A stretch of DNA of 64,000 nt from Pochonia chlamydosporia 170. Its lineage: Eukaryota > Ascomycota > Sordariomycetes > Hypocreales > Clavicipitaceae. A model generated the notes under the pieces. It ran no database searches, was not told where the DNA came from, and was given only the letters and a program-made list of their open reading frames with translations. The DNA lies in NCBI RefSeq assembly GCF_001653235.2, contig NC_035791.1:620001-684000 (forward strand), written 5' to 3'. Positions 22,713 through 36,426 of the stretch are shown in pieces. How positions within the stretch are numbered: the first letter of the stretch is position 1; each line of letters opens with the position of its first letter. Both the position numbers and the translations under genes were made by a program.

Positions 22713-24249
22713 ATGGCCGATCTAAGCACGACGACCCCCCTCCCCAGCAGCACAATCGTCTTCTTCCATCCCGACCTCGGCATCGGCGGCGCGGAACGCC
22801 TCGTTGTCGACGCAGCAGTCGGCCTCCAATCCCGCGGCCACAAAGTCGTCATCTTCACCAACCACTGCGATCCTACCCACTGCTTCGACGAGTGCCGCAA
22901 TGGTAAACCACCTCCAATTCCCATCCCTACTTACGCCCTCTCCACATTCGCCAGTAGCTAACCCTCCAGGCACACTCGATGTTCGCGTCCGCGGCAACTC
23001 GCTCGTCCCGCCCTCCATCCTCTCCCGTCTGACTATCCTATGCGCCATCCTCCGACACATCCACCTCCTGCTAGCAATACACTTCACAGGCGAACTGGCC
23101 GCTCTCCGTCCGCGCGCCTTTGTCGTCGACCAACTCTCCGCTGGCCTCCCTCTGATGCAGTACCTCTCGCCGCAGGTCCCTATCCTCTTCTACTGCCACT
23201 TCCCCGACCTGCTGCTCGCACAGGGACGCAGGTCGGCCATAAAGCGTCTATACCGTGTGCCGTTCGACTGGCTTGAGGAATGGAGCATGGGCTTTGCGCA
23301 CGCGATAGCTGTAAACTCCAACTTTACAAAGGGAATCGTGGCCAAGACGTGGCCGGGCCTGCAGAAACGAGTGCCAACAAAGGTCGTTTACCCGTGCGTC
23401 GACACCAATGTCAAGCACGACAAAATCGACGGCCAAGAAAAAGTTACAGCGGGCAAGAAGCTCATCCTGAGCATCAACCGGTTCGAGAGGAAAAAGGACA
23501 TTGGCCTGGCAATCAAGGCGTTTGCCCAGATTCCCGCACCGCAACGCCAAAACGTCCGCCTCGTCCTCGCAGGTAACTACCAGATCGTCCATCACCATAT
23601 AAAACAATCCACTAACTAACCAGGCGGCTACGATCCCCGCGTCTCCGAAAACGTCCTCTACCACACCCAACTACAAGAACTCGCGACATCCCTCTCCCTC
23701 ACACACCACACCATCACGCCGTCCAAACTCTCCGCCATCTCCTCCCTCGCCTCCACCCCAGCCGACACACAAGTCCTCTTCCTGCTCAGCGTACCCAACA
23801 CCCTCAAGGAAGCACTCCTACGAACATCCCGCCTGCTAGTATACACCCCCACCAACGAACACTTCGGCATCGTTCCCCTCGAAGCAATGCTCGCACACCT
23901 CCCTGTTCTTGCTGCAAACACAGGCGGCCCCGTCGAGACCATTGCCGACGGCAAAACAGGCTGGCTCCGTGACCCCGACGACGTAAGCGCCTGGTCCGAC
24001 GTCATGAGTCGCTGTCTGGAATTGTCAGCAGACCAGGTCCTCGCGATGGGTGTGGCCGGCGAGCGCCGCGTAAAGGAGTTGTTTGGCCGTGACAAAATGG
24101 CCGAGACGCTAGATGAGAGTCTGACGTCTATTATCGGGGGGTATAAACGGCCAGATGTGTATAATAGGCTTGTAAACTTTGGTCTTTTCAGCATGTTTGT
24201 GGCATTTAGTGCTGCTTTGGCTGCCTTGGTTGTTCGCATGTTTGGGTAG
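22713..24249 (+). CDS. alg2: ALG2 alpha-1,3/1,6-mannosyltransferase
   Basis: Three exons, 22713-22902, 22970-23572 and 23624-24249, encode 472 residues, the usual ALG2 length. Both introns (67 and 51 nt) start GTAA, carry CTAAC branch sites and end CAG; the junctions read CRNGTLDV and LVLAGGYDPR. Motifs: [12 protein letters not shown] near the N-terminus (donor/acceptor loop of GT4 enzymes), [10 protein letters not shown], and [12 protein letters not shown], the EX7E-type catalytic motif of retaining GT4 glycosyltransferases. A hydrophobic segment of about 20 residues at the extreme C-terminus ([19 protein letters not shown]) should anchor it to the ER. Known role: adds the second and third mannose to dolichol-PP-GlcNAc2-Man on the cytosolic ER face during N-glycan precursor synthesis. 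Start fixed by an upstream in-frame stop. Confidence 0.95.
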
Positions 24250-25448
24250 ATACTATAGAAGCAACTATGCTATGTAAAGGCATTTCTGTCAAGATTAGAC
24301 TGGCTCACACTGATGAACATCATTTCCATATATCACAGCAACTCATACCTGCACGGCATCAACGGAACATTCGTACGTAATAAATACACTTAGATGTCAT
24401 TATATGTGGTCATCTATATAATATAACCATGACATCACTAACACAGCACATTCTCACAACATGTGACATCTTCATATACACTACTCTCAATACACAGGCT
24501 TAAGCCTCAGATATCCATACCCATCAGTAACATATGTGTCTCCGCCAACCATTCAAGCCGGCTCATTCAATCATCTCTCATTCGACAGCTGGCCTCCCAA
24601 ATATATCTATATATGCAATGCCGCCGGTACCATACCATGCAATATTCAATCAATCCCTGCTAAAACAATAAGATAAAAATAAAATAAAATACCTCCGAGG
24701 GGCATCCTTGCACCGGCCGCCCAGGAACAATCTCAGGGAAACACGAAAGGACAAAAAAAAAAAACTCCAGACAACGCAACCTCAAGGTTGTCAGTCAAAA
24801 CACCCTCCATCCTAGATTCATTCTAATGTGCCATACGGGGTTGCGCGTCATGACAAAGCTGAATAGAAAAACTAAGACAACCAAAAGTCGAAACATAGAA
24901 ACCCAAAAAAAACGGGGTCGAAAGGTTAAAATCAGCGCCGTGCCGCCCAATGCAATTCAAGCTCGGCTGCTCGTGGCAGATTCGAACCATCGCGTGGTGA
25001 AAATATGCCTGCATAATTGACGCCTTGATTCCGTCAAGTGCCATGCTCGTCCATCTAGGCGCAAGACCTCGCGTCCTGTTGAATTCGTCGATCCGTGTCA
25101 TTGCGTCCATCATTGATCGTTCATGCCGGCAAAGTAGAAAAAGCATCGACTCAAGCTCCAAACTTGAATAATGCCGTACAACCATGTGTACAACGCTGGG
25201 AAGATAAATATCGAGTGCGGAAAAATAATTAAGAGTTCGAAAGGCCGCAAGGCCCATCTATATTTGAATGCGTCTTGCATCCAATATCATGTAACAAATA
25301 AAGGGGGAAGTGGGTATCGTGGTCTAAAATTCAGGTGTCAGACTTCCTGCTCCTTTTGCAAGTTGAAGGAAGCATTCTGGTAACCATCTTTCGTCTAACG
25401 AAATCGCATCCCACCAAGATTCCACTCCTTGCCAGGCGGCCTGTGTGC
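24250..25448. other. Convergent 3' intergenic, alg2 / kinase
   Basis: 1.2 kb between two convergent stops. AT-rich and A-run-rich (for example a run of about ten A near 24757), consistent with 3' UTRs. A 144-codon ATG-initiated minus-strand frame (24823-25257) has no recognisable motif and lies where the kinase 3' UTR should be; it is not called. Confidence 0.5.
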
Positions 25449-28400
25449 CTACGGCTCCGAGTGAAACATGGCATCTCCGCCATAGACAGACACCTTCTTG
25501 GCCGTCTCGTTGCTGGCGGTGCTCGCGCCTGTGTCTCGCCTCCTGGCCTCAAAGGGCCGCGGAGACTGAGAGGCACTTGTAGGTGACGCCTTCTTCTTGG
25601 ACTTCGCCATCAAGAAAATACCATCGTCGCTGTCTTCGTCCTCGTCAACGTGAGGCGTCGGCGAATCCATGTCTTCAGGTGAATGTGTTTTGCTGTCGTC
25701 ATCAAGTTGCAGCCGCAGAGAGTCGCTGCCCATGCTCTGAGAATGCTCAAACATTGGAGTCATGGGAAACCCATTGGCGGGCTCTTTCACCAGTGCGGGT
25801 GGTGTTATTGCTTCAGATGACCCCTCGTGCCGCGACACCTGTCCACTTGCCCCAGCTCTTGCCAAAAGCTCTGCTTCCATGTCGGCAGAGACGGAACTAG
25901 CGCCACTGAGAAGAGCGGGAAGGGAGGGATCCGACTGGAACACAAGCATCTGTGCTGATGCTGTCTTGGGAGGTTCCGCGTGCACGGGACTAGTCGTCTC
26001 ACTCGGGCTTGTGAGAGGTGTTCCCAGGCCATCCATCGACTCCATGCTAGATGACTTGGTCGTCGTCATAGTATCTCCTCTGCATGGGGCTATCGGATGC
26101 TGTGGCCAGTCTTGTGAACCTGGGGAGGGGGGGCAGGGGATACTGGCAGGCTCTGCCTCCACCTTCGGCGGAGACAAGATTTGCGACTCGCACAGAGGCT
26201 CGACAGCTGCTTGAATTGTTTCGGGGCTCGACGACATATTTGCATGATGTTCCACCTGGGGGTGACCGCCTTCATGTCCTTTTACTGTGGCGGTCCGGTG
26301 AGTACTGGTACTGGTGCCGAACTGTTTTTGAAGATTTGAATCCGACCGAGGGTGCCCATGCTGATACGACGCAGTGCTGGCTTGTGGTGATGAGGACAAC
26401 GGGGAATAGGCGCCGTATCCTCGACTGCCTCTTCCTAGATCGAGAGACTTGATGGGTCCGGGATGGCGGTGTATGGTTCCCGTCGCAGTCGCTGGCGAAA
26501 CGGAAGAAGACCCATGGGTATGCTTGTCCACGCTCATGAAGAGACCTCGTTCGGCGGACGCAGACCTCGAGTTAGCTTCGCTTTGGGATTCGAGTGCTCG
26601 GGACCTGCGGCTTCCATCCCGGTGAAGCTGGGGATGCACATCCGCATGAGGCGTGACCGGAGTAGACTGCGTTTCAGGAAGGGCTGGGGCTAGTTGTAAG
26701 AATTGTGGCGCGAGTCTGCTATGGCCAACGTGGCGCTGAAACCGTCGAGAACAGGCTGTTGCAGCGGAGAAGTCCGTGTTGCCATTGTTTGCATGCTTCC
26801 CAGGAGCAGTCCAGAGGTGATGATGTTGCTCCTTGGGCGTTTCGCTTGACCGTAGGACCGTTGCGAGAGGATCGTATGCGCCATCGGCATGGACTGTAGC
26901 AGTCGACGTAGCAGTGGTCGTCGGGTGACTGGGCCCTCCTAGGCCGTCCTTGCCACTTGTGCCAAAGTAATCTTCACCACGGAGACTAGGGCGTCGCTCA
27001 AAGCTGGGATGAAAGGCAGGGCCGGTGGGTCTGAACATGCTGTCCCCGGCAGAGCTGGCCACGCTACTTGTTGCTCTCCTGCGTGACCTGCTGTCGCTGC
27101 GTTCCACAAGGGGATGAATCACCTTACCAACAGCCTTTTTCATGACTGATCGAGCGCGTTCCAAAAATGTGAGAGGAACGACAGCATATGACATATCCTT
27201 CTCATCAACTTGAATCTTCCTGCCCTGTGAAGGTCGCGCTGGATCAGTGTCATCAAGCCAACCCACGACATTGTTGATGCCTTGGACAACCCATGGATGT
27301 CGTTTGATATCCCGCAGACGAATCCTCTTTTCGGGATTTTTGGTCAACATCAGTCGAAGAAGATCATACAGCAGATTGTCCACATCCTCATACTCCAAGT
27401 CATTGTCATCTCGGTATGGGTGTGCGTTTTGTCGCTTGTAGAGGGAGTGCTCCGCTGGCGACGTGGAAGGGTCGACAGGTTTTAAGCGGCGGCGAGGGAT
27501 GTGAACTTCTTCTGTAGCAATCTTGCGGAACATTTGAAATTCATCTTCAGCCAAAAACGGAATACGGGCAAAGATGAGACAGTACAAGGTCACGCCGAGT
27601 GACCAAACATCAATCTGCTCCGACACTTTTGGCTGATTGTGGCTGTCGATATCGGTATAGCACAGCTCGGGTGCGAAGAAAGCTGGAGTGCCAACCGTCT
27701 TGGCTAGTTCGAGATCGTCGTCAAAGTCCTTAGCTTCAGACTCGGACACGGTGTCGTCAGGTTCGCCATCACGAATAGGGCGACCAAAGTAAGAAACTCC
27801 AAAGTCGGATATTTTCACGCGGTGCTCTCTTGTCCAGAGTAGGTTGGCCGGTTTGATGTCTCGATGGACAACGCCTTGATAATGGAGGTACTCTAGACCC
27901 AACACAGTATCACGGAATGTAGATCGGGCCTGATCAAAGGTGAAGCATGGGACGAAAGAATAGTCTTCGGCAAAAGGATCATGCGCGTAAGGGTTATAAT
28001 CGACAGAAGACATGTGGGAGATGATGGAATCAGCCATGCTCGGGGATCGCTCTCGAAATCCTTCTCGCGAGCCGTCCTCAGCGTACGCTCCGTACATGGT
28101 ACCGTCGAGTGCGGCGGTCGAGCCCGGAGCTGAGTGCAGAGGGCCAGGTGTTTCCATATCGTCGACCCATGAGATATCCTCAGCAAGCTCGGAGGGCATC
28201 AGGCCAGTTGAGGCAATCGACATTGATCTGGAGGGCGCCAGAGAGGAGCGTCGGGAGCCCGAGGGTGAAGATGGCCCGTCGGTAATAGCAAAGTCTTCAC
28301 GAGAGGAGATGCGAGACCAGTGTCCGACACTGCTACCCTCATCAGCGGCACCGTGCTCGACGCTCCAGTAGTCGGATGGGCCTGCAAAAGTTTGCGCCAT

Positions 28401-29402
28401 CTTCGCCCGCTTTAGTTCCTTGATGGCTTGTCGGCGTTCGAGGATTTGGTGATATTGTTCCTCCTCGGCGGTCGGTGCAGGGCCGCCCATTTCTCGTTCA
28501 ACTCGTCGTCGCTCATACTGACAAATGTGTGGCAAGCCCTTCTTGCGCCAGACAATCTCACCAAGCTCTACATGCTCAAGGACCATGTAGATTTTCTTGA
28601 GTTCTGGGTCGTCAATGACTTCGAGTAAGGCAACGACATTGGGGTGACGGATTTTCTTGAGAATGGCAATTTCCTTCTTGGTCTTGTCTTGTGGCGACAG
28701 GGCGGTCACTTTGCCCAGTCGTCGCTTCTTGGAGAAGCGAGGGATGATTTTGATGGCGACATTGTCGCCCGTTTCGAGATTTCGAGCCAGCTTAACTTTG
28801 CCATGCATGCCACGACCAATTTCCTCGATGACTTCATACTGGTTGATGGACTTGCGGCCAGTGATATTATCAGAGTCGATCAGGGCCTTGTGGGTTCTGA
28901 GAGGTGGTGACAGGTTAGCAAATTGCCGGTTCAACTGAGAGACGCCAAATGAAGCCAGGCTACAGGGGCATGTGGTGTCTGCAGAGTGATCTCTCCACCA
29001 GCGAACCCTCCTGCTTTTTCAAGATTTGAGGCAATCCAATGCAAGAGAGACCAAAAAGTTGTAGAGGGCATGAAGGTTTTTGGGGAGGGGGGGAGGTAGA
29101 AGTTATGGCGGGCGATAAGCAACTTACTCTCTGACTCGATGAGTCTGTAGCGGGTGCAGAAACGGGCTGCTGCCAATTGGAGCAGGCGTATTACACTCGG
29201 AGACTGAGGTGTAGGGAAGAGAGTTGAGGTTGTGTCGAGAGGCCGTTGGACTGAAGAGACCCGGTGACGAGACCGGTGTGCTGCTGGCGGTGCGAAGAGG
29301 CAACGACGTCGACTGCGGGAAGTGAGTATGCAGAGGCTGGGGAGCAGACGGCTCTACCGGCGGCGGCGGTGATTGCTGCTGTGGTCTGTGTGGTGATTCC
29401 AT
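25449..29402 (-). CDS. CaMKK-type Ser/Thr kinase (Ssp1/Sak1-like)
   Basis: Two exons, 29402-29128 and 28896-25449, encode 1240 residues; the intron has donor GTAAGT, a GCTAAC branch site and acceptor CAG, and the junction reads HRVRETHKALID. The ATG at 29402 follows an in-frame TAA. The kinase domain spans about 112-625: glycine loop GRGMHGKV (119-126), ATP lysine in VAIKII (141), catalytic HRDIKPAN (about 435), DFG (about 455) and GTPAFFAPE. An insert of roughly 200 Ser-rich residues (about 210-405) separates the hinge from the C-lobe. A long disordered tail follows. The GRGMHGKVK loop and INQYEVIEEIG lead-in are typical of fungal Ssp1/Sak1/Tos3 kinases, which phosphorylate the activation loop of AMPK (Snf1). 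Substrate assignment is by family. Confidence 0.9.
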
Positions 29403-32400
29403 CGTGAAATACGATTACAACGTCGTCGTCGTGGTCGGCGTCGCTCGATTCCGCATGCTGATGGGTAGGCTGGCCCAAGGAGGCTGGGTGAGAGCGGCCA
29501 ACCAGAAACCTATCGCCGCATGACGGTGAGGTAATGGTGGATTGAGTCGATAACGTATACGATGGGAGCAAAAGCCGCAAGGCAACACAACGGCTACTGC
29601 TGCTGCTGCTGCGAGTAGAGTAAGAGTAATAAAAAAGGGAGCGTAAAAGACGGCTGGGTCGTGAGAGTGGTGAAAGGTGGCGAGGTGTTTGCAGCAATAA
29701 AAGGGAAAAAGAGACAAATGTGAGTGGGATGCAGATGGAGACCAGACGACTCTTGGGACGCAGCGGAGGTTTGTCTTGGATTGCGATGGGTAAGTGGTGG
29801 AAGTGGGCTGGGTCTAGTAGGAAATGATTGACGGGGTGGAACATTGAACAAGAGGGCCACCCCCACCAGACTGGACTGGACCGGGCAGAACAGTCTGGTC
29901 TGGGTTGACAGTGCACATTGCACACAATGTGCCGCAGTACCCAGTGTGAGGTACCTCTACATGTATCTATTGACCAACGTAACTTGACAGGAAGTGACCA
30001 TGACTTTCCTCCGTGGCCGGCTGCTCCTGCCAATGTCACTTCTACTGCGACCAGACGTCTTGGGGTCAAGTCATGTCGGATGCTTGGGTTGGGCCAAGTT
30101 ACCACTTGAGCACTTGAGCAGGTGAGGCACTTGACAGAGAACTTCAAACAATGGGCAACTGGCAACTGGCAACCTGGCAGGCAGGCACGATGGGAACAGA
30201 AGGCGTTGAGGGTCTCCGTACTCCATACTCGAAGAAGTACACGGCTAGTCTGGGACAGACGACGAAGGATGTAGTGTTAGATCAGTGCCGGGGTACCTTG
30301 GATCGGTACATGGGTCAGGTACCTGGGTACTTGTCGTGGTCCACTTCCACTTATCGACCCAAAACACCGTCACTCCAGTCATTCTACGAATGGACGCTGT
30401 CACCGAGGCATGTTGACCAGAGAATGAAATGAGCAACTTTTTTGCTTAACCGCCATGGTGATAATGAGAGCCGTCAGTATCAACTCGGGCTGCGCAATGC
30501 GGTCTCTTGCAGCACAGTGCAGGTACCGCCCTCTAGCTGCAACATCAACTGGGGCTGATAGAGTTGGGCTAGTTTGTGGAGGTGTTGAATGTTGTTTTTT
30601 CCTTGTTCGTTGTCCGCCGGGAGAGTTCACCAGCGATTGCCCAACAGACATGGACCAGAAACACCAGACTTATCAAAGCAGCTCCCTGTCCGGCGAGCAG
30701 GAGCGGGCCAAGGTTGATTGATGGTTTTCTCTTGGAGATGGGGTGGGGACAGTAATTGGTAACAAGATCGCACGGTGCTCTGCCCAGGCCACATCCGTCA
30801 AGATCAGCTAACTTTGTCCCCTCAGCTCCCTGGTGGCGCCGATAAACCAGTAGTGTGACGCCAAGACTTTTGGTCGCCCAGCTGCTGATTGCACTGTGTG
30901 CCGACGTCGCCATGGCCAGCCATGCTCACCACTCCCACCACCACCAGTCGACTCCCACCACCATCCATCTATTCTTATTACTTTGTATGGGTGGACGCTG
31001 GTCCATACCATCAGTCGCACCTGTCAGGTCTGGTCTCTTTTCGCCATGGCATGGTGGTGGTTTGCAACTGAGACTCTTCGTGGCTAGATGCTCTTGTGCT
31101 CAGGTCAGCTCTTCTCAGCCAACCCGACCGTTCCAGGCAAGGAACCCACGCAAGCCTCAGTCACAACGCCACCGGTGGCAACCGACACTCTTATCTCTGG
31201 CTCTCACCTCAAAATGTCCCGGAGTTCCCAAATCATTATGTCACGACACGCACGGCAGCTCACGATGTGGCCCAGCATGCCTCATCTGCCCGACTGACGT
31301 ATGTTGGCGGGAACGTCGTTGTGCGATTGCAAGTGGATTACGAGTGGACCACCGCTTGGGCCGACCGACAGGGGCCAACAGAACAGAAGAAAAAGCTGCA
31401 ACAGATGCAGCAGATTGATGCAGCATGGGACGGCAAGGATGGCATGGGTCAGGTCCACGAGCTCATTCTCACCATCAACCCCTCGCAACCTCAGTCTCTC
31501 CCGTCCCGGTTGGTCGCCGTCCAGCCTTGCCTTGGTCACCGTGTGCCAGGTCCATCTCTCGGCTTGCACTGGTCGTGGGTACGGATTGCATGCTGTTGGA
31601 TGTCGATGTGACTTGGGATTGGACAGCCTCAGTCAAGCTGCTCTGGTTTGGCCAAGTCCGTGGATGTTTTACCCGGTCGTGTGCCAAGGAGCTTATCGGT
31701 CGCTCCATCGCCATTGGTCAGCTCGTGCGACATCGCAAAGCCCTGGCCGTGGCTTCACCTGTGGCTGGGCGCCGCTGCTGCAAACCTGCATCGAGCTCTT
31801 GCAGGGGCTGGCTGACCCGGATGTCAAGGTTTTGGTATTTGGGGTTTGTTGGAGTTGAAGCGGCTTGATCGGCACCCATTTGCACGACAACATTGGCCGC
31901 CGTGGATTGTCCTGTCAATTCTCATCTTTGCCGTGGGCAGCCAAGCCTGGCCATGCGCTAGTGTTGTTGTTCCTGTCGCTGAGGACGAGCTTGCCAACTT
32001 GGCCAACTTGCGTAGGGTGCGCCATGCCCGACCCAACGACGATCAAATCTGGTCAGGGACTGGATTGATTGTCCAGAAACCCACAGGCGGCATTTTGGGC
32101 GAAGTCGGCGGCCAACGCGATGCACCAGACCAGACACCAAACCACCTGCAAACCAGCCGCTTTCTCCATACAGCTGGGATGGACGAAGAACGACGACGTG
32201 CCGAGAAGCAGGCAATTTTCCGTTCCCAAGGGTTCCATACAATTTCGCAGACCATTGAGTCTGCCATAACGAAATTCTCTTGTTTTTCATTCATTTTTTC
32301 CCTTCTTCTTTGCTTTATGGCCCATCTGGGCCTCGAGCGCAGCGCTGTTATCTTGCTGGCTTTGGATTGCGGTCAATGACTGGCCAACGTATTATAAATT

Positions 32401-35204
32401 GTTTTACTTTTTTTTTCTCCCTTTGTCGTTATCTTTTCACTTATCTATCCCTGCCCTGGGAAGCAAAAAGCACTGGCCCGTCTGCCTGCACAGTTCCCTT
32501 CGTGCATTTTGGGCACGTCCTGACTATTTCTGGCTCATGTTCATCCTGCATTAGCGAATCCTGGCCAAATGCTGCTGGCTGCAATTGGGAAGGAGCCACA
32601 TGCAGTCGACTTCTGGTGCAAGTCCGTCCTCCTTGGCCTGCACTTGTACTTGGCCCCTCTCTGGCACGCCAAATCTGCACCCACGCCGCAAGCCCAATTG
32701 CGAGAGGCGTCAATGTTGGGGACATCAATTCCTAAGAAAGGCGTCTTGTCTTTTGCCATTTCAGCCAGTCGTCCAAAGTCGCCCAACCACATATCGAGAA
32801 ACTCTGCGAAGTTGAATCTCCTTGCTAGTTTGGCAGCTTGCCAGAGGGTTATTTTTCGCGTGAGGCTCGAAATCAGCCTGGTGCGTCGAGGTTCTTTGGT
32901 CCCGCATTACTCGGACAGATTTGAGAGCATCATGGTTGGGTCATCCAGCAGTCCGCTCAAAGTACTTGGCGAGGTCATCGTTGACTCCCAATCTCCAATA
33001 ACACAAAATCAACCAGCTGAGTCTGTTGTCCCGGTTTGGGACTGGTCGCCCATACTCAAGCCAGTCTGACATCCCGTCTGGTCGTACCTTGGGGAAGCTC
33101 CAATGCATATGTACACCTCCTGCATCTGATCTCGACCTTGACACCTTGACCGACTCTCCGATTCTCCGACTCTTAGGCTTTAATGTTCGGGTTTGTGCCG
33201 GCTTTCCTTTGCGAAGCATCGGATGCTCCATACAAACCATTACCTTTGGCGCCTTTGCCCTCGTTGTCAGCCATAAGTCTTGTCGTCTCCCAGGCTTCTT
33301 CCGGGATTGGATGTCTCCGTAGGCTGAGCTGATGATGAGTTTCTTGCCTCTTCCAGCCGCGCCGTATGCCACAATTGGCAATAGCGTGCGATACAGAGGA
33401 TTGTCAACACCACATTTGTTGTTTAGTGTCTGCTGGTCTTCGAGTTGTATGTTACTACTCTGGCTATGTACTTTTTCCACCGTGAGAGCGTGCCACGACA
33501 ACCGAGGCTACTATTTATCTAATATTCTCCGGGACCAAATTTTGCTCTGCCTGCAGCAACAGCATTGCTTTGTTACGTCTTTTCAGCTGTCTTCAAGGCA
33601 TTCCAAACAAGCCATCACCGTGAGGCTGAGTTGTTCAAAGTCCAACATCCATAACCACAACTTCTCGTTATACTCTCCAGCAGGGTCTTCAGGCAAGTGC
33701 CGCTGGGTACAGAGCCCATGAGCTCAGGATTGTCCTTGTCCTTGACACGTTCCAAAAGCTAGAGTTGTCCAGTGACATCTCACGATGCATCGCGGCCCGT
33801 TCAAATTGGGAGCGCGGGGAGCCCAGCGGTGGCGCAACGTCGCTTTGGTGTCAAGGCGCCACGGACTTAGCCGGCCAAGTTCCATCTGTCCAGTTAGAAT
33901 CAGACGATTAGACTCACGATCTTTCAGCCAAGGTTTCGTTGAGTGTATTTTTTTTTCGCCATGGTACGTGGCCCAAGCTTTGATGCACCTCGATCCGCTA
34001 GCTCAACATCATGACGGCCCAAGTGGGTTTGGCTTCGGGAGCTGTTCCCATTTCGAATCCTTGTCCACGATTGCCTCGTAGATGGACGGACGGCGGCGCA
34101 TTCGGCTGAATTACCATTGAACCAATTTTCTGATCCTCCTCAACGAAGTTCACTGGCACTGGTTTTGGGTTGTTGGCTCTGCTTGGCAGAGGCTGCACTT
34201 TGCGGGCCGGCATGCCTTGCTATCTCTCATCATGCGACTTCTATTTGCAGGCACTCGACGATGTCATCATGCTGGTGCCTCATGGTTTTGATGAAACCTA
34301 CGAGAGGGCTCATGCCAAACGTTGGGAGACACATCCAATCACGAGCCATCATTTCTGTCGAGTCCTCATCTTGTGCAGAGTATTCGGTGTTCAGCGCGGA
34401 GCACTCCATACTCTGCAGAGTTTGCAGGGCCGAATGCATCCAGAGCCTCACAACTTGCCAAGCTGTGACGTGGTTCACGTCGTACATACTCCGTATCTCG
34501 TAGAGTTTTCAAAATGATCTGTTACAGAGATTACGGCCCATACCATAACCCCATCTCGCCTATTATGACAAGGTGTTCGTGGATTGCAGATAAAAGACGC
34601 GTCGGCCCCCAGTCGTGCTCCAAACTCGGGCACTTGAGATCGTCTCTTAGCACTCCTATCAGCATGTACGCGATATCCAAGGGTTCATGGGTTCCCTGCC
34701 CTGCTTATTGCCCGCAGCGGGCCTCCCGCTTTCCAGTGGTCCCTTATGCGTTACATTAGTGATGAGCATTTCTGCAACTGAGGCTTTTGCCAGAGTCCTA
34801 CCGAACCATTTTGCGCCACTCTATCATGCCTCGCTTGGCCTGGGTCAAGGAGTAATCCATCCCAGAAACTTGCCTGGCTGGCTGGAGATAGTTATTTCTA
34901 CACTTGCATGCATCATCAATTGGCGGACATGGATATGTGCATGTGTTGGTGTTTGATGCCAATGTGAGGGAGCTACTTTGCAGCAGATAATTTGTTTTAA
35001 AATGCCTCGTATCACATTGCCTCCATCGAATTGCAACAACCCCTGGGTCATGATGGAAGACGCATCAAACTGTAGGTGGTCAGCCAAAATGCAAGTGCAA
35101 TCCGACAAGTGATAAAACCCGGCTAGAGGGCGTTTGTCAGGTCGCGTTTTTAAACATGATGGTCGAGTCATCGTCGTCGGCTTGGAAGCATCCTTGAAAG
35201 AGTT

Positions 35205-35229
35205 TGGTCTGGTCTGGTCTGGTCTGGCC
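35205..35229. repeat. TGGTC pentamer tandem repeat
   Basis: Four perfect TGGTC copies followed by TGGCC. Similar GGTCTGG/CCAGACC words recur elsewhere in the same gene-free interval, for example around 29866-29905. Confidence 0.85.
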
Positions 35230-35360
35230 GCGCCCGCCCAACATTACGTTCCCCCACTCAGAGCGACAGTGGGCATATTGCAGTGTTACAGGTTTCGGGT
35301 TCCCTTAGAGCATCGTGACGGCTGGCGCGCCTGCTGGTAATGAATCCATATGGCGTTGGG

Positions 35361-35416
35361 GTATGGAGTATGGAGTATGGAGTATGGAGCACGGAGCACG
35401 GAGCACGGAGTATGGG
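35361..35416. repeat. Heptamer minisatellite GTATGGA/GCACGGA
   Basis: Eight adjacent 7-bp units: four GTATGGA, three GCACGGA and a final GTATGG(G). The internal switch of unit type in blocks suggests slippage after a two-base variant arose. Related heptamers occur at several other places in the 30-37 kb interval. Confidence 0.9.
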
Positions 35417-36405
35417 CTCTGGTGGCATGGATGGAGTCTGGAGGTAATACCAAAGGTAATACCAGACATTCGGCACCTATGAACTCACTTACACCTCATC
35501 CATACACACAGCAATGTACGAAAGAACTTTGGGACATGGACCGCTCGTCCCGCTCCGATGAGACCCCAGTGCCGTTGGTAGCCACTTTGCTCCGAGACGA
35601 ACGCTTCACCTTTGAATGATGGGGGTGGGTGGGCGTCACATCGTGCGCTTTTAGAATTGGTGCGAACTGTACACCATCATCAGCGCTTTCCAACTGTTGA
35701 GGGGGGCTTTCATGCGTGAAATTAAGCCGACGATATTTTTTGTTGGTACGGCAACTCACTCCAGAGGCATTCTAAACGACGTGGCTGGAAAAATATGACA
35801 GTTGAATTGGTTCTATTCTTGAGAACGGCCCAGTTCAGCCATGGGCACCAGCTTCACATGGTCAGTTCCTGGCATGGGTCCATCCATGGCAGACTGGAGT
35901 CCTTGAGCTGGAAAGTCGAATTAGCTGGGTGAACATGCTCAGCCAGACTTTGATAATCTGCCCACGCCAATCTCTGCCCTTTGCAATGTACTGCTTTGGC
36001 ATTCTCGAACCAGCCATGGTACAAAGCACTGACCAGAAGACAGATTACATGGATATGGCAAACTCCGTGGTCAAGGCCTCTCGTTAGCAGCCAATATCTG
36101 CTGCTGCAAGTCCTTACAATCTATGGCCGTGACCTCTGTCTCCATAAACACCAGCCGTCGACATGAAATCTACACAAGCCCAACTCAACGCTGATCGGCT
36201 CTGCTCTCACGACGAACATGGTGCCTATCATGTCCATTTGCCCATTGTCCTGGAGGCGTCATTTGGCGCGGGTGGTTACGCACCAGAAACGGTGCATTTG
36301 TGATTCGTCACATTTGGAGAGCTCAAGATCCTTGTCCAACAGCCCGGGGTGGTCCGTTGTCACAAGCCAGAACTTACTTGATGGTGTGTACGGGGTACAT
36401 ACTAC

Positions 36406-36426
36406 AGAGCACAGAGCACGGAGTAG
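36406..36426. repeat. Short heptamer repeat, related to the 35.4-kb tract
   Basis: Two AGAGCAC units followed by GGAGTAG. These share the GAGCAC/GGAGTA core of the GTATGGA/GCACGGA minisatellite about 1 kb to the left. Confidence 0.55.

Noticed and set aside
24970..25000. GATTCGAACC-like word resembling a tRNA T-arm on the minus strand
   Set aside because: The five-base T stem does not pair and no A-box or acceptor stem is present at the right distance.
24823..25257. 144-codon ATG-initiated minus-strand frame
   Set aside because: It lies in the expected 3' UTR of the kinase on the same strand, with no domain and no separate promoter evidence.
29191..30165. 324-codon minus-strand frame upstream of the kinase
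   Set aside because: Low-complexity reading of the 5' UTR and promoter with no domain. The kinase first exon (29402-29128) uses a different frame with a proper ATG and donor.
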